Source: Desulfovibrio sp. (GTDB lineage Bacteria; Desulfobacterota; Desulfovibrionia; Desulfovibrionales; Desulfovibrionaceae). From it: a DNA stretch of 64,000 nt. The stretch is taken from the NCBI GenBank assembly GCA_016218665.1, contig JACRDI010000009.1:33849-97848 (forward strand). The letters are read 5' to 3'. The first letter of the stretch is position 1, and the number at the start of each line of letters is the position of its first letter. Shown here piece by piece: positions 51,575 through 61,298 of the stretch. The notes under the pieces were generated by a model, which was given only the letters and a program-made list of their open reading frames with translations, did no database searches and was not told the DNA's origin. The position numbers were made by a program, and so were the translations under genes.

Positions 51575-53143
51575 TTAGAGCCCTGACGCCTCCAGCACGG
51601 CCTTGAGCCGGTGTGCGTAGGTGTGGCGGGCGGCCAGTTCGTCGCGCCATGCCGCCTTGAGGCCTGCGCCGCCGTCGGGCGAGGCCAGGAGCGCGCGCAG
51701 GCGCGGGGCGATGTCCTCCGGCGCGCGGAAGGTGATGTCCCTGGTCAGCTCCGGCGGGAAGATGTCCAGGCCGGGCGTGGCGTCCGTGAGGAGCAGCCCG
51801 CCGCTGGCCCAGACGTCGAAGTGCCGCTGGGTGAGGCCGCGCGGCAAAAGCGGGCTGGTGCAGTTCAGGCAGGCCGCAGCGCTGGCGCAGATGTCCGGCA
51901 GTGTCGTGTAGTAGTCCACGGGCGGGCGCAGATCCGTCCCTTGGGGCAAGAGTTCCCGCCAGCCGTCGTCGCCGAAGACCGTGAGCGCCCCGCCAAGATT
52001 GGCCTGGGCCGCGTTCAGGCAGGCGGCGCGCCAGCTTTTGCCCGTCTCCTCGGCGCAGAAGCCCGCCCGGCGCACCTCCGCGCCCGGCCACAGCCTGTCG
52101 ATGCCCAGCCGCGCGAGCCACCAGCCGAAGTCCGCCCTGTGGCCAGCGGCCATCATGCGCTCGGCTTCCGTCCACGCGGCGGCGGGAGTGGCGCACCCGG
52201 CGAAAAAGTCCGCCTTGCCGGGGAAGGCGCTGCGGCCCACGAACACGAGGCGCTGCGCAAGATCGGCGAAAGCCTTGGCCGGCTGGCGGGGCGGGGCTGC
52301 AAGCTGGCTGGCCCGTGCCGCCAGGGGCAGGTGGCGGACGCTGTACGCCCCCAGTTCGCGCGGGGGGCCCAGGAACCAGTCGTCGGTGACGAAGAGGGGC
52401 AGGCGCGTCCAGAAACGGGCGCGCAGGCCGGAGAGCAGGTGCAGGGGATTGTCCACGCACCACACGGCGACCCTGCTGCCCACAGCTTCCAGCAGATGCG
52501 CGGCCTGGCCCAGGGGATCGATGCCGCTGAAATTCACGCTGAAGAAGAGGGCCGGGCGCTCGCCGCCGGCAAGCAGCCTGTGCAGATCCTCCTCGCCGGG
52601 CACCATGCGCACGCGGAAGCCCAGGGACTCGAAGGCTTCCTTGAGCTCCACCCGCAGCAGGTCGGTTTCGCCGCCAGGCAGCCAGACGAGGTTTCTGTCC
52701 ACGGCCGGGGAGGAGGGCAAGCGGGCCGTCTGCAGCCGGGCCAGCAGCGGGCCCCAGAAGTCCGGGAACAGGCGCGGGCCTGGGCGGTAGAGGATGAGGG
52801 CGGAGGCGCGGGCCATGTCGGCGGTGTCGTCCGGTCCGGCCTGGGCGAAATGGGCAGGGATGCGCGCGCGCCAGCCGTCGCCCAGTTGCGCCGCAAGCTC
52901 CGGGCATTCCACAAAGCGCACGCTGCCCGCGCCTGCGGCGAGGCTGGGCGCAAGCCCGGCCAGAAGCTGCGGCAGGCGCTCCGGCTCCGGGCCAAGGCCC
53001 AGCAGGGTGACATCCGGCCCGCCCTTGGCAAGGACGAGGAAGTCCGCGGCCGAGCAGGGCAGGGTCTTGGGCAGGCCGAGGCCGTCCAGCACGCGCGGGC
53101 GGCTGGGCCTTGGGGCGACGGGGGCGGCGGGCGATTCGGGCAT
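51575..53143 (-). CDS. CgeB-like glycosyltransferase
   Basis: This 522-residue protein has the two-part layout of CgeB / spore-maturation type glycosyltransferases. A Rossmann-like N-terminal half (GPDVTLLGLGPEPERLPQLLAGL; ALFFSVNFSGID; WCVDNPLHLL) is followed by a C-terminal donor-binding half (CLNCTSPLLPRGLTQRHFDVWASGGLLLTD). The RHFDVWASG motif is diagnostic of the group. In motile Desulfovibrio-like bacteria such enzymes often modify flagellin or surface polysaccharide; the acceptor is not indicated here. GAGGAG precedes the ATG. Confidence 0.78.
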   Translation of the reverse strand: MPESPAAPVAPRPSRPRVLDGLGLPKTLPCSAADFLVLAKGGPDVTLLGLGPEPERLPQLLAGLAPSLAAGAGSVRFVECPELAAQLGDGWRARIPAHFAQAGPDDTADMARASALILYRPGPRLFPDFWGPLLARLQTARLPSSPAVDRNLVWLPGGETDLLRVELKEAFESLGFRVRMVPGEEDLHRLLAGGERPALFFSVNFSGIDPLGQAAHLLEAVGSRVAVWCVDNPLHLLSGLRARFWTRLPLFVTDDWFLGPPRELGAYSVRHLPLAARASQLAAPPRQPAKAFADLAQRLVFVGRSAFPGKADFFAGCATPAAAWTEAERMMAAGHRADFGWWLARLGIDRLWPGAEVRRAGFCAEETGKSWRAACLNAAQANLGGALTVFGDDGWRELLPQGTDLRPPVDYYTTLPDICASAAACLNCTSPLLPRGLTQRHFDVWASGGLLLTDATPGLDIFPPELTRDITFRAPEDIAPRLRALLASPDGGAGLKAAWRDELAARHTYAHRLKAVLEASGL

Positions 53144-53558
53144 GGCTCCTCATAGCTGGCGGGACGCGTTCCGGCAAGACGGGGGCTTGTTGCGCACGCG
53201 GCGCGGTGCGCCAGCCTGTGGCGAGGTTCCTGCGCGGGCTGATCGCGCAGCGGGCGGACCACGCCGCGCAGTCCGCCCCCATCGTTACGGCCGATGTCCA
53301 TGTCCGGACGTTTCGCCCCTGTGCCGCGCCACGGGGTTGCTTCTTCCGTTTCAGCCAGCGCCATGGGCGGCATGCCGTTGAAGCGACAGGCGCATCGCGT
53401 CCCTTTGCTGCGTGGCGCAAGGGCAAACGCCCGTTTCGCCGAATCGGCGGGTCGCGCCGCTGCCGGGTCGCGGCCGTTGCGGCCGGGGGCACGCCGTCCT
53501 TGGCAACCCGGCGGCTTTGCGCTAGTGAGGCGGCATTCACCACAGATGAGCGAGCCCC
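53144..53558. other. Divergent intergenic region without recognised gene
   Basis: No gene is supported on either strand. The stretch is GC-rich with small self-complementary runs (for example CGGGCAAACGCCCG near 53425) and must hold promoters for the divergent glycosyltransferase and rlmE genes. No clear -35/-10 pair is visible. Confidence 0.4.
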
Positions 53559-54158
53559 ATGAAACAATACCAGGACCATTATTTCAAGCGCGCCAAGGCG
53601 GAAAACTATCCGGCCCGCAGCGTGTACAAGCTGCAGGAGCTGGACGCCAAGTTCGGCCTGCTTTTTCCCGGCATGAAGGCGCTGGACCTGGGGGCCGCGC
53701 CGGGCTCCTGGACGCTCTACGCCGCCAAGAAAGCCGGGCCCAAGGGCTTCGTGCTCGCGCTGGACATCCAGACCACGGAGCAGGAGTTCCCGGAGAACGT
53801 GACCTTCCTGGTGCACGACGCCTTCGAGGACAGCCCGGAGCTTCTGGCCCTCATGGAGCCGCACCTGCCGTTTGACTTCGTCATGAGCGACATGGCCCCG
53901 CGCACCACCGGCCACAAGTTCACGGACCAGGCGCGCAGCCTGGAGCTGTGCGAGCGCGCCCGCGACGTGGCCCTGCGCAGGCTCAAGGCGGGCGGCAACT
54001 TCGTGGCCAAGATCTTCGAAGGGCCGGACGCCAAGGGCTTCCAGGAGTCGCTGCGGCCCTATTTCGACAAGGTGCGGGGATTCAAGCCGAAAAGCTCCAG
54101 GGCGGAAAGCAAGGAGACCTTCATACTTGGGCTTGGCTTTCGGGGCGAGGTTCTGTAA
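53559..54158 (+). CDS. rlmE: 23S rRNA 2'-O-methyltransferase RlmE
   Basis: This 199-residue FtsJ-family enzyme methylates the 2'-OH of U2552 in 23S rRNA during late 50S assembly. The opening ([22 protein letters not shown]) carries the first catalytic Lys. Motif I is [12 protein letters not shown], the catalytic Asp is in [13 protein letters not shown], and the second Lys is in FVAKIFEG. Length is typical. It is followed by yebC after about 50 bases. Confidence 0.93.
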   Translation: MKQYQDHYFKRAKAENYPARSVYKLQELDAKFGLLFPGMKALDLGAAPGSWTLYAAKKAGPKGFVLALDIQTTEQEFPENVTFLVHDAFEDSPELLALMEPHLPFDFVMSDMAPRTTGHKFTDQARSLELCERARDVALRRLKAGGNFVAKIFEGPDAKGFQESLRPYFDKVRGFKPKSSRAESKETFILGLGFRGEVL

Positions 54159-54211
54159 GATTTCCTGTTTCGGGGCCGTTGGCCCCACATCACATATTTT
54201 TTGGAGGATTC

Positions 54212-54955
54212 ATGTCCGGACATAGCAAATGGGCCACGATCAAGCGCGCCAAGGCCAAGACCGACGCCAAGAAGGGCAAGGTCTTCACCAAGATCACCAA
54301 GGATATCATCCTTGCGGCCAAGGGCGGCGGCGATCCCGTCATGAACGCCCGCCTGCGCGCAGTCATCGCCAAGGCCAAGTCCGCCAACATGCCCAACGAC
54401 AAGATCGACCAGGCCATCAAGAAGGGCACCGGCGAGCTGGCCGGCGGCGATCTCTTCGAGATGTTCTACGAGGGCTACGCTCCCGGCGGCGTGGCCATGC
54501 TGGTGGAGGTCGCCACGGACAACAAGAACCGCACCATCGCCGAGGTCCGCCACATCATCAGCAAGGGCGGCGGCAACATGGGCGAGCCCGGAAGCGTGGC
54601 CTGGATGTTCGACAAGCGCGGGGTGCTCTCCTTCGACGCCGCGAAGTACACCGAGGACCAGATCATGGAAGTGGCGCTGGAGGCCGGCGCCGACGACGTC
54701 ATCGCCGAGGAGGGCTCCATCGAGGTGCGCGTGGCCCCGGAGAGCTACTCCGCCGTGGAGAAAGCCTTCGAGGACGCCGCCATCGCGCCGGAGAACTCCG
54801 AGCTGGCCATGGTGCCCAAGAACCTCACCCCGGTGGACGCGGCAACCGCCCGCAAGGTCATGACCCTCATGGAGAACCTTGAGGAGAACGAGGACGTGCA
54901 GAACGTGTACGTCACGGCCGACTTCACCGACGAAATCATGGAAGAGCTGGGGTAG
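54212..54955 (+). CDS. yebC: YebC/PmpR-family protein
   Basis: This 247-residue protein of the YebC/PmpR/TACO1 family has the invariant start MSGHSKWATIKRAKAKTDA and the core YEGYAPGGVAMLVEVATDN and SKGGGNMGEPGSVAWMF. Members act as transcription regulators or, as reported more recently, as translation factors that help ribosomes with proline-rich stretches. TTGGAGG precedes the ATG. It is the first gene before ruvC (one base between stop and start), as in many bacteria. Confidence 0.95.
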   Translation: MSGHSKWATIKRAKAKTDAKKGKVFTKITKDIILAAKGGGDPVMNARLRAVIAKAKSANMPNDKIDQAIKKGTGELAGGDLFEMFYEGYAPGGVAMLVEVATDNKNRTIAEVRHIISKGGGNMGEPGSVAWMFDKRGVLSFDAAKYTEDQIMEVALEAGADDVIAEEGSIEVRVAPESYSAVEKAFEDAAIAPENSELAMVPKNLTPVDAATARKVMTLMENLEENEDVQNVYVTADFTDEIMEELG

Positions 54956-54956
54956 C

Positions 54957-55472
54957 ATGGGCGGGCCCGTGGCCGTGCTGGGGCTGGACCCCGGAAGCCA
55001 GGTCACCGGCTATGGCGTGGTGCGCGAGGCCTCCGGCCGGGCCGAGCTCGTGGCCGTGGGCACCATCCGCACGCCAAGCGGCGGCGACATGGCCGAGCGC
55101 CTGGGCGTCATCTACACCCGCGTGGCCGAGGTCATCCGCGCCCACGGCCCCACCGAGGCCGCCATCGAGAGCGTCTTCGTGTCCAAGAACACCGCCTCGG
55201 CCCTCAAGCTGGGCCAGGCGCGGGGCGCGGCCATGGCCGCCTGCGCCGTGGCCGGCCTCTGCGTTGCCGGGTACCCGCCCACGCAGGTGAAGAAGAGCCT
55301 GGTGGGCGTGGGCCGGGCGGAAAAGGAACAGGTGGCCTTCATGGTCGCCCAGATCCTTGGCGTGAAGAAGCCCGACTGGGCCCTGGACGCCAGCGACGCC
55401 CTGGCCGTCGCCATCTGCCACCTCAACGAGCGCCGGCTTCGCCGGTTATCCGGGCGCGGCGGCGCCGGCTGA
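54957..55472 (+). CDS. ruvC: Crossover junction endodeoxyribonuclease RuvC
   Basis: RuvC resolves Holliday junctions by paired cuts. The 171-residue product has the acidic catalytic residues: Asp in [14 protein letters not shown], Glu in [11 protein letters not shown], and the C-terminal Asp pair in [13 protein letters not shown]. The [15 protein letters not shown] segment is also conserved. The ATG follows the yebC stop directly. ruvA starts 15 bases after its stop, forming ruvCAB. Confidence 0.95.
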   Translation: MGGPVAVLGLDPGSQVTGYGVVREASGRAELVAVGTIRTPSGGDMAERLGVIYTRVAEVIRAHGPTEAAIESVFVSKNTASALKLGQARGAAMAACAVAGLCVAGYPPTQVKKSLVGVGRAEKEQVAFMVAQILGVKKPDWALDASDALAVAICHLNERRLRRLSGRGGAG

Positions 55473-55486
55473 GGAGGAGACGAGGC

Positions 55487-56098
55487 ATGATCGCCTACCT
55501 GGAAGGACGCCTGCTGGATCTCTCCGGCAAGGGCTGCGTGCTGCTCACCCCCGGCGGGGTGGGCTACGAGCTGGCCCTGCCCTCCACCGCCCTGGCCCTG
55601 CTCCCGCAGAAGGGCGGGGAGGTGCGCCTCTTCACGCACATGATCGTGCGCGAGGACGCCCTCGACCTTTACGGCTTCGCCACGGCGGACGACCGCGACC
55701 TCTTCCGCCTGCTCATCGGCATCGAGAAGCTGGGGCCCAAGAAGGCCCTGTCCATCCTCTCCCACTTCCGGCCGGAGCACCTGCGCGAGCTGGTGCTGCG
55801 CGAGGACGCCGACATGCTGGCCACGGTGCCCGGCATCGGCCCCAAGTCCGCGCGGGAGATCATGTGGAAGCTCAAGGACAAGGTCACGGGCATCAAGACC
55901 GGGCCCACCCTTGCCGCCACGCCGCAGAGCGCGCCCCAGGGCGAGTACTTCGACGCCATCGCGGGCATGAAGGCGCTCGGCTACACCGAGGACGAGGCCC
56001 GGCCCATGGTCAAGGAGATCTTCGAGGCCGAGCCGGACATCGACGCCAGCTCGGCCATTCGCGTGGCCCTCAAAAAGATCGCCGCCGCGCGGTCGTAG
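55487..56098 (+). CDS. ruvA: Holliday junction DNA helicase subunit RuvA
   Basis: RuvA binds the four-way junction as a tetramer and loads RuvB. The 203-residue protein has the N-terminal OB fold ([19 protein letters not shown]), two helix-hairpin-helix motifs ([42 protein letters not shown]), an acidic-pin region and a C-terminal RuvB-binding domain ([16 protein letters not shown]). GAGGAG precedes the ATG. Length is normal. Confidence 0.96.
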   Translation: MIAYLEGRLLDLSGKGCVLLTPGGVGYELALPSTALALLPQKGGEVRLFTHMIVREDALDLYGFATADDRDLFRLLIGIEKLGPKKALSILSHFRPEHLRELVLREDADMLATVPGIGPKSAREIMWKLKDKVTGIKTGPTLAATPQSAPQGEYFDAIAGMKALGYTEDEARPMVKEIFEAEPDIDASSAIRVALKKIAAARS

Positions 56099-56109
56099 CC
56101 GGAGGCCCC

Positions 56110-57102
56110 ATGAGCGACGACGCCCCCAAGCGCACCGCGGACGACACCATCCGCCCCCAGCGCCTGGACGACTTCATCGGCCAGGACGACGTGCGCGCGA
56201 ACCTGGGCGTGTTCATCCAGGCCGCCCGGGAGCGCGGCAAGGCCCTGGACCACACGCTTTTCTCCGGCAACCCCGGCCTGGGCAAAACCACCCTCGCGCA
56301 GATCATGGCCAGCGAACTGGGCGTGAACATGGTCTCCACCTCCGGCCCAGTGCTCGAGCGCGTGGGCGACCTGGCGGCCATCCTGACCAACCTTTCCCGC
56401 CACGACATCCTGTTCATCGACGAGATCCACCGCATGCCCGCCACGGTGGAGGAGATCCTCTATCCGGCCATGGAGGACTACAAGATCGACCTCATCATCG
56501 GCCAGGGGCCGGGCGCGCGCACGGTCAAGATCGACCTTGAGCCCTTCACCCTTGTGGGCGCGACCACCCGCGTGGGCCTCTTGACCTCGCCCCTGCGCGA
56601 CCGCTTCGGCTGCGTGTTCCGCCTGGAGTTCTACTCGCCGGAGGAACTCTCGCGCATCGTGCTGCGCGCGGCGGGCATCCTGGGGGTGAAGGTGACGGAA
56701 GAGGGGGCCTGGGCCATCGGGCGGCGTTCACGGGGCACGCCGCGCATCGCCGGGCGCCTTTTGCGGCGCATCCGCGACTACGCCGTGGTTTCCGGCCAGG
56801 GCGTGGTGGACAAGAAGCTGGCCGAGGAGTCCCTGGACAAGCTCGACGTGGATCCGCACGGCCTGGACCAGATGGACAGAAAGATCCTTTCGCTCATCGT
56901 GAACCAGTTCAGCGGCGGACCCGTGGGCGTCAAGACCATCGCCGTGGCCTGTTCCGAGGAGGCACGAACGATTGAGGATATTTACGAGCCCTTCCTCATT
57001 CAGTGCGGGTTCATCAAGCGCACGCCGCGCGGCCGTGTGGCCACGGCCAAGGCCTACCAGCACCTCAAAATGCGGCTTGACGGGGGCGACGGTTCCCTGT
57101 AA
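56110..57102 (+). CDS. ruvB: Holliday junction branch migration ATPase RuvB
   Basis: RuvB is the hexameric AAA+ motor for branch migration. The 330-residue product has the RuvB-specific start ([18 protein letters not shown]), Walker [10 protein letters not shown], Walker [10 protein letters not shown], sensor 1 ([18 protein letters not shown] with the arginine finger), and the C-terminal winged helix ([29 protein letters not shown]). The ATG has GGAGG upstream. Only 11 bases separate it from ruvA. Confidence 0.97.
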   Translation: MSDDAPKRTADDTIRPQRLDDFIGQDDVRANLGVFIQAARERGKALDHTLFSGNPGLGKTTLAQIMASELGVNMVSTSGPVLERVGDLAAILTNLSRHDILFIDEIHRMPATVEEILYPAMEDYKIDLIIGQGPGARTVKIDLEPFTLVGATTRVGLLTSPLRDRFGCVFRLEFYSPEELSRIVLRAAGILGVKVTEEGAWAIGRRSRGTPRIAGRLLRRIRDYAVVSGQGVVDKKLAEESLDKLDVDPHGLDQMDRKILSLIVNQFSGGPVGVKTIAVACSEEARTIEDIYEPFLIQCGFIKRTPRGRVATAKAYQHLKMRLDGGDGSL

Positions 57103-57285
57103 GGGGTGCGGAGTTGGTGTGGCAGCCGGGTCGCTTTCCCGCTGCTCGCCATCTTGTCTGGTTCACTGCTTGTCTTTTTAGGATAACGTCCCGAACCGGA
57201 TGACGCCGACTTACCGGCGCAAGACCTCCCATGAACCGGATGCGGCCTCGGGCCGTCCGCTCCACGGGAACACGGAGGAACCGTC

Positions 57286-57480
57286 ATGTTCGGACAGCTT
57301 TTCCAGCCCATGCACCTGCTTCTGGTGGTGGTCATCGCCCTGTTCATCTTCGGCCCCAGCAAGCTTCCGCAGCTCGGCGCCAGCATCGGCAAGAGCATTC
57401 GCGAACTGCGCCGGGGTCTCGACGGAACCCCCGAGCCTACCCAGCCGACCCAGTCTCAGAGTACGGATACACGAAAATAG
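57286..57480 (+). CDS. tatA: Twin-arginine translocation protein TatA
   Basis: TatA forms the pore-like assembly of the Tat export pathway for folded proteins. This 64-residue product has one N-terminal membrane span (LLLVVVIALFIFG), the conserved FGPSKLPQLG hinge with its FG pair, an amphipathic helix (IGKSIRELRRGL) and a short polar tail. GGAGG precedes the ATG. TatB is larger and TatC is not in the window. The gene stands alone after ruvB. Confidence 0.88.
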   Translation: MFGQLFQPMHLLLVVVIALFIFGPSKLPQLGASIGKSIRELRRGLDGTPEPTQPTQSQSTDTRK

Positions 57481-57627
57481 CGCGCCGCCGCGCCGTGGCC
57501 GGTCTTTTTTCTGACCGGCCCTGAAGCCCGGCGGCACCCAGGCCACCGGAGTCCGCTTTGTTGCGGGCTGCCGGCTTTTCGTGTTTTCCGTTCATCGCCG
57601 CGCGCCAGCGCGCTCTGGGAGGCCGCC

Positions 57628-58905
57628 ATGAGCCAGCACGCCAAAGACCTTTTCTTGAGCGCGGTCCTGGACCGCAGCGTCATCAGCCGTTCCGGCCGCG
57701 AGGTGGGACGGCTTTTCGACGTCGCCATGAGCCCGGGCGATCCCCTGCCCGTGGTGCACCACGTGCTGGTGAAGCAGGGGGGGCGCGTGCTTCGCGTGGC
57801 CTACAGCGACATCGCCATGTTCAACGACGTCATCGTCTCCCTGCACGGCGAGCCCGAGAACCTGCCCGACCTGCCCGAAGCCCCGAACGAGGTGCTCATG
57901 CGCCGCGACATCCTGGACAGGCAGATCGTGGACGTGGACGGCGCGCGCGTGGTGCGGGTGAACGACCTGAAGCTGGCCACCGCCGCGGGCGGGCTGTGCC
58001 TCTCCGCGGTGGATGTCGGCTTCCGGGGCATCCTGCGCCGCCTGGGCTACCTCAAGGCCTGGGATTTTCTGGGGGGCGTTCTGCACCGCCAGCTCGCCCC
58101 CAAGGAGATCGACTGGCTGCTGGTGCAGCCCCTTGATTCCAACCTCACCCAGCTGACCCTCACCGTGACGCGGGACAAGCTCTCGGACATGCACCCCGCG
58201 GACCTGGCCAACATTCTGGCCCAGCTGCCCCATGGCAGCGTGTCCTCGGTGCTCAACTCCATCGACGTGGAGGCCGCCGGCGAGGCCATGGGCGAGATGG
58301 AGCCCGAGGACTCCAGCCGCCTGCTTTCCCAGATGGAGAGCGCCCACGCGGCCGACGTGCTGGAGGAGATGCCGCCCGACGAGGCCGCCGACGTGCTGGC
58401 CGAGCTGCCCGACGAGAAGGCCCAGGAACTGCTGGCCCAGATGGATCCCGAGGACGCCGAGAAGGTGCAGGAGCTGCTGGAGCACGAGGACGACTCGGCC
58501 GGCGGCCTCATGAACAACGAGTTCCTTTTCGTGACGCCGGAGGCCACGGCCGAGGACGCCTTGACCCAGGTGCGCCTGCTGGGCGCGGAGATGGACTCCA
58601 TCTACTACATGTACGTGCTGGACCGTGACGAGCAGCTCCTCGGCGTGGTGAGCCTGAAGCGCATCCTGCTCTCCAGGGGCGACGAGGCCATCGCGGGCAT
58701 CATGACCCGCAACCCCAAGACCGTGCACGTGGACGACCCCCTGGAGGACGTGCTGGAGTTGGTGGTGCAGTACAAGTTCGCCGCCGTGCCCGTGCTGGAG
58801 GACGACGGCAAGATGGCCGGCATCGTCACCGCCGACGACATCATGGAACATTTCATGCCCTTTGCCCTGCGCTGGAAGCAGTACAAGGCCACCCGCAACT
58901 TCTAG
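57628..58905 (+). CDS. Soluble MgtE-N / CBS regulator with PRC-barrel domains
   Basis: This 425-residue soluble protein starts with two PRC-barrel-like segments (SVISRSGREVGRLFDV; QIVDVDGARVVRVNDL), then a region like the MgtE N-terminal magnesium-sensing domain with repeated helical units (HPADLANILAQLP; AADVLEEMPPDEAADVLAELP), then two CBS domains (VVSLKRILLSRG; DDIMEHFMPFAL). The membrane domain of the Mg channel MgtE is missing. In MgtE the N and CBS domains bind Mg2+ and gate the channel. The next gene, 17 bases on, encodes an NRAMP-related transporter, so this probably regulates it in the manner of MgtE. The pairing is the main evidence. Confidence 0.85.
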   Translation: MSQHAKDLFLSAVLDRSVISRSGREVGRLFDVAMSPGDPLPVVHHVLVKQGGRVLRVAYSDIAMFNDVIVSLHGEPENLPDLPEAPNEVLMRRDILDRQIVDVDGARVVRVNDLKLATAAGGLCLSAVDVGFRGILRRLGYLKAWDFLGGVLHRQLAPKEIDWLLVQPLDSNLTQLTLTVTRDKLSDMHPADLANILAQLPHGSVSSVLNSIDVEAAGEAMGEMEPEDSSRLLSQMESAHAADVLEEMPPDEAADVLAELPDEKAQELLAQMDPEDAEKVQELLEHEDDSAGGLMNNEFLFVTPEATAEDALTQVRLLGAEMDSIYYMYVLDRDEQLLGVVSLKRILLSRGDEAIAGIMTRNPKTVHVDDPLEDVLELVVQYKFAAVPVLEDDGKMAGIVTADDIMEHFMPFALRWKQYKATRNF

Positions 58906-58922
58906 CTTCCAGGCGGATTCCC

Positions 58923-60218
58923 ATGACCTTTCCGAAAATCGCCGCACCCCTGCGCAAGCTGAACCGCCGGAACCTGCTCATGTTCCTGGCCCTGCTCGGC
59001 CCCGGCATCATCACCGCCAACGTGGACAACGACGCCGGCGGCATCACCACCTATTCCCTGGCCGGCGCGCAGTTCGGGCTCTCGCTCTTGTGGATGATGC
59101 TGCCCACGACCATAGCCCTTGTGGTGGTGCAGGAGATGTGCGCCCGCATGGGCGCGGTGACGGGCAAGGGCCTGTCCGACCTCATCCGCGAGAAGTTCGG
59201 CGTCAAGATCACCTTCTACGTCATGATCGCCCTTCTGCTGACCAACCTGGGCAACACGGTCTCCGAGTTCGCGGGCATCGCCGCCAGCATGGAACTCTTC
59301 GGGATCAGCAAGTACATCTCCGTGCCGCTGGCCGCCGTGGCCGTGTGGCTGCTCATCGTCAAGGGCTCCTACCGCATCGTGGAAAAGGTCTTCCTGGTGG
59401 CCTGCCTGGTGTACGTGGCCTATCCGGTGGCGGCCTTCGTCTCCGGCCCGGACTGGGCCGAGGTGCTGCGCGCCACCTTCGCGCCGCGCCCCAGCGACGT
59501 CATCGTCACGCCGGAGTCCGTCACCATGATGATCGGCGTCATCGGCACCACCATCGCCCCCTGGATGCAGTTCTACCAGCAGGCCTCCGTGGTGGAGAAG
59601 GGCATCACCAAGGAGAACTACGCCTTCTCCCGGCTGGATGTCTTCGTGGGCTGCGTCATGGCCATCGTGGTGGCCTTCTTCATCGTGGTGGCCTGCGCCG
59701 CCACCATCTTCAAGGCCGGAATCAAGATCGACACCGCGGCCGACGCGGCCATGGCGCTCACCCCGCTGGTGGGCGAGTACGCCACCGGGCTCTTCGCCGT
59801 GGGGCTGTTCAACGCCACGCTCTTCGCGGCCTGCGTGCTGCCCCTGTCCACGGCCTACTACATCTGCGAGGGCATGGGCTGGGAACTGGGCGTGGACAAG
59901 GACTTCCGCGAGGCTCCGCAGTTTTTCTGGCTCTTCACCCTCATCATCATCGGCTCCGCCGGGGCCATCCTCTGGCCGGAGGCCCCGCTCATCGCCATCA
60001 TGTACATCTCCCAGGTGGTGAACGGCGCCATGCTGCCCTTCGTGCTCATCTTCATGCTCCGGCTCATCAACGACAAGCGCCTCATGGGCGACTTCGTCAA
60101 CGGCCCGGTGTTCAACGCCGTGGCCTGGGGCACCGTGGTCATCGTCATGGGGCTCACGGTCATCATGACCGTGGACATCGTCCACCCCGGCTTCATCGCC
60201 CTGCTCATGGGCAGGTAG
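58923..60218 (+). CDS. NRAMP-related divalent cation transporter (probable Mg2+ type)
   Basis: This 431-residue polytopic membrane protein of the NRAMP/SLC11 superfamily has about 11 hydrophobic segments. In NRAMPs of the manganese/iron type, TM1 has DPGN and TM6 has MPH, which coordinate the metal. Here TM1 reads NVDNDAGG (residues 33-40) and TM6 reads TTIAPWMQF (about 209-217), so the usual Asn and Met ligands are changed. NRAMP-related magnesium transporters have lost these soft ligands and carry Mg2+. With an MgtE-like regulator encoded directly upstream, magnesium is the likely substrate; manganese cannot be excluded. Confidence 0.82.
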   Translation: MTFPKIAAPLRKLNRRNLLMFLALLGPGIITANVDNDAGGITTYSLAGAQFGLSLLWMMLPTTIALVVVQEMCARMGAVTGKGLSDLIREKFGVKITFYVMIALLLTNLGNTVSEFAGIAASMELFGISKYISVPLAAVAVWLLIVKGSYRIVEKVFLVACLVYVAYPVAAFVSGPDWAEVLRATFAPRPSDVIVTPESVTMMIGVIGTTIAPWMQFYQQASVVEKGITKENYAFSRLDVFVGCVMAIVVAFFIVVACAATIFKAGIKIDTAADAAMALTPLVGEYATGLFAVGLFNATLFAACVLPLSTAYYICEGMGWELGVDKDFREAPQFFWLFTLIIIGSAGAILWPEAPLIAIMYISQVVNGAMLPFVLIFMLRLINDKRLMGDFVNGPVFNAVAWGTVVIVMGLTVIMTVDIVHPGFIALLMGR

Positions 60219-60233
60219 CCTTCCCGGCCAAAA

Positions 60234-60280
60234 CGAAACCGCCCGGCCCCTGCGAAAGGGACCGGGCGGTTTCGCTTTGC
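60234..60280 (+). terminator. Intrinsic terminator after the NRAMP-related gene
   Basis: A long stem (CGAAACCGCCCGGCCC with GGGACCGGGCGGTTTCG, one bulged base) encloses a CTGCGAAA loop and is followed by CTTTGC. It lies between convergent genes (the transporter and cheV) and may serve both strands. Confidence 0.85.
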
Positions 60281-60296
60281 GGATGCGACGCGCGGA

Positions 60297-61268
60297 CTAG
60301 GCGGTGGCCGCCTCGCGGATGCGGGTCTTGATGAGGTCCACCGCGCGCCTGGCCACGTGGGTGATCTCCGGCTTGCTGATCTGGTCGTCCGCGCCCACGG
60401 CTTCGCCCTTGTGGCGCAGCTTGTCGGTGATGATGGAGGAGAAGAGGATCACCGGCAGGTTTCTGAGCACCGGGTCGTCCTTGATGCGCTTGGTCAGGTT
60501 GTGGCCGTCCATGTTGGGCATCTCGATGTCGGAGATGACCACCTGCACGTAGTCCGTCACCGGCCGGTTTTCCGTCTCGGCGATCTTCTTGATCTGCATG
60601 AGGCGGTCCCAGCATTCGCCGCCGTGGTTGGTTTTTTCCACCAGGAAGTTGGCCCGGTGCAGCAGGTCGCCGATCATCTCGCGGATGAGGGTGGAGTCGT
60701 CGGCGATGAGGGCGCGGTACTGCACGCCCGCCTCCCAGGTCACGTTCTCGTCGAAGCGCAGGCCCAGCTCCGGGTTCAGCTCGGCCACGATCTTCTCCAG
60801 GTCCAGCAGGAAGATGATGCGGCCTTCCAGGCGCACCACGCCGGTGATGGAGTTGGACGCCAGCGAGGACATGTATTTGTTGGGCGCCTCCACTTCCTCC
60901 CAGCTGATGCGGTGGATGCGGTTGACGCCGGAGACCAGGAACGAGGTGGTGACGTTGTTGAATTCGCAGACAATGACCTTGGGGGGCTCGTTTTCGCTGC
61001 GCTTCTTCTGCAGCCACAGGCTCAGGTCCACCAGGGGGATGATCTGGTCGCGCAGGTTGAAGGCGCCGAGCACCGAGGGGTGGGAGACCTGCGGCATTTC
61101 GGTGATGCGCGGCAGACGGATGATCTCCAGCACCTTGGCCACATTGACGCCGTAATAGCCGCGATAAGGCTCCCCGCCGGACGGATTGGGCTCCTCAAGG
61201 TAGAACTCGACGATTTCCAGTTCGTTGGTGCCGGCCTCAAGGAGGATGTTGGTCATGTTTACGCTCAT
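60297..61268 (-). CDS. cheV: Chemotaxis coupling protein CheV
   Basis: CheV joins chemoreceptors to CheA like CheW and carries a receiver domain for adaptation. The 323-residue product has a CheW domain (about residues 15-165; ILRLPRITEMPQVSHPSVLGAFNLRDQIIPLVDL) followed by a response regulator domain. There the acidic pair (ALIADDST), the phospho-acceptor Asp (VVISDIEMPNMDG), the Ser/Thr (LFSSI) and the Lys (QISKPE) are all present. It is a single gene here, away from other che genes. Confidence 0.93.
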   Translation of the reverse strand: MSVNMTNILLEAGTNELEIVEFYLEEPNPSGGEPYRGYYGVNVAKVLEIIRLPRITEMPQVSHPSVLGAFNLRDQIIPLVDLSLWLQKKRSENEPPKVIVCEFNNVTTSFLVSGVNRIHRISWEEVEAPNKYMSSLASNSITGVVRLEGRIIFLLDLEKIVAELNPELGLRFDENVTWEAGVQYRALIADDSTLIREMIGDLLHRANFLVEKTNHGGECWDRLMQIKKIAETENRPVTDYVQVVISDIEMPNMDGHNLTKRIKDDPVLRNLPVILFSSIITDKLRHKGEAVGADDQISKPEITHVARRAVDLIKTRIREAATA

Positions 61269-61298
61269 TGCGGCTCCGTGCGTGGGCTTTTCGGTGTG

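Noticed and set aside
57483..57530. GCCGGTC-TTTTTTCT-GACCGGC hairpin after tatA
   Set aside because: The T-run is in the loop rather than after the stem, so it does not qualify as an intrinsic terminator.
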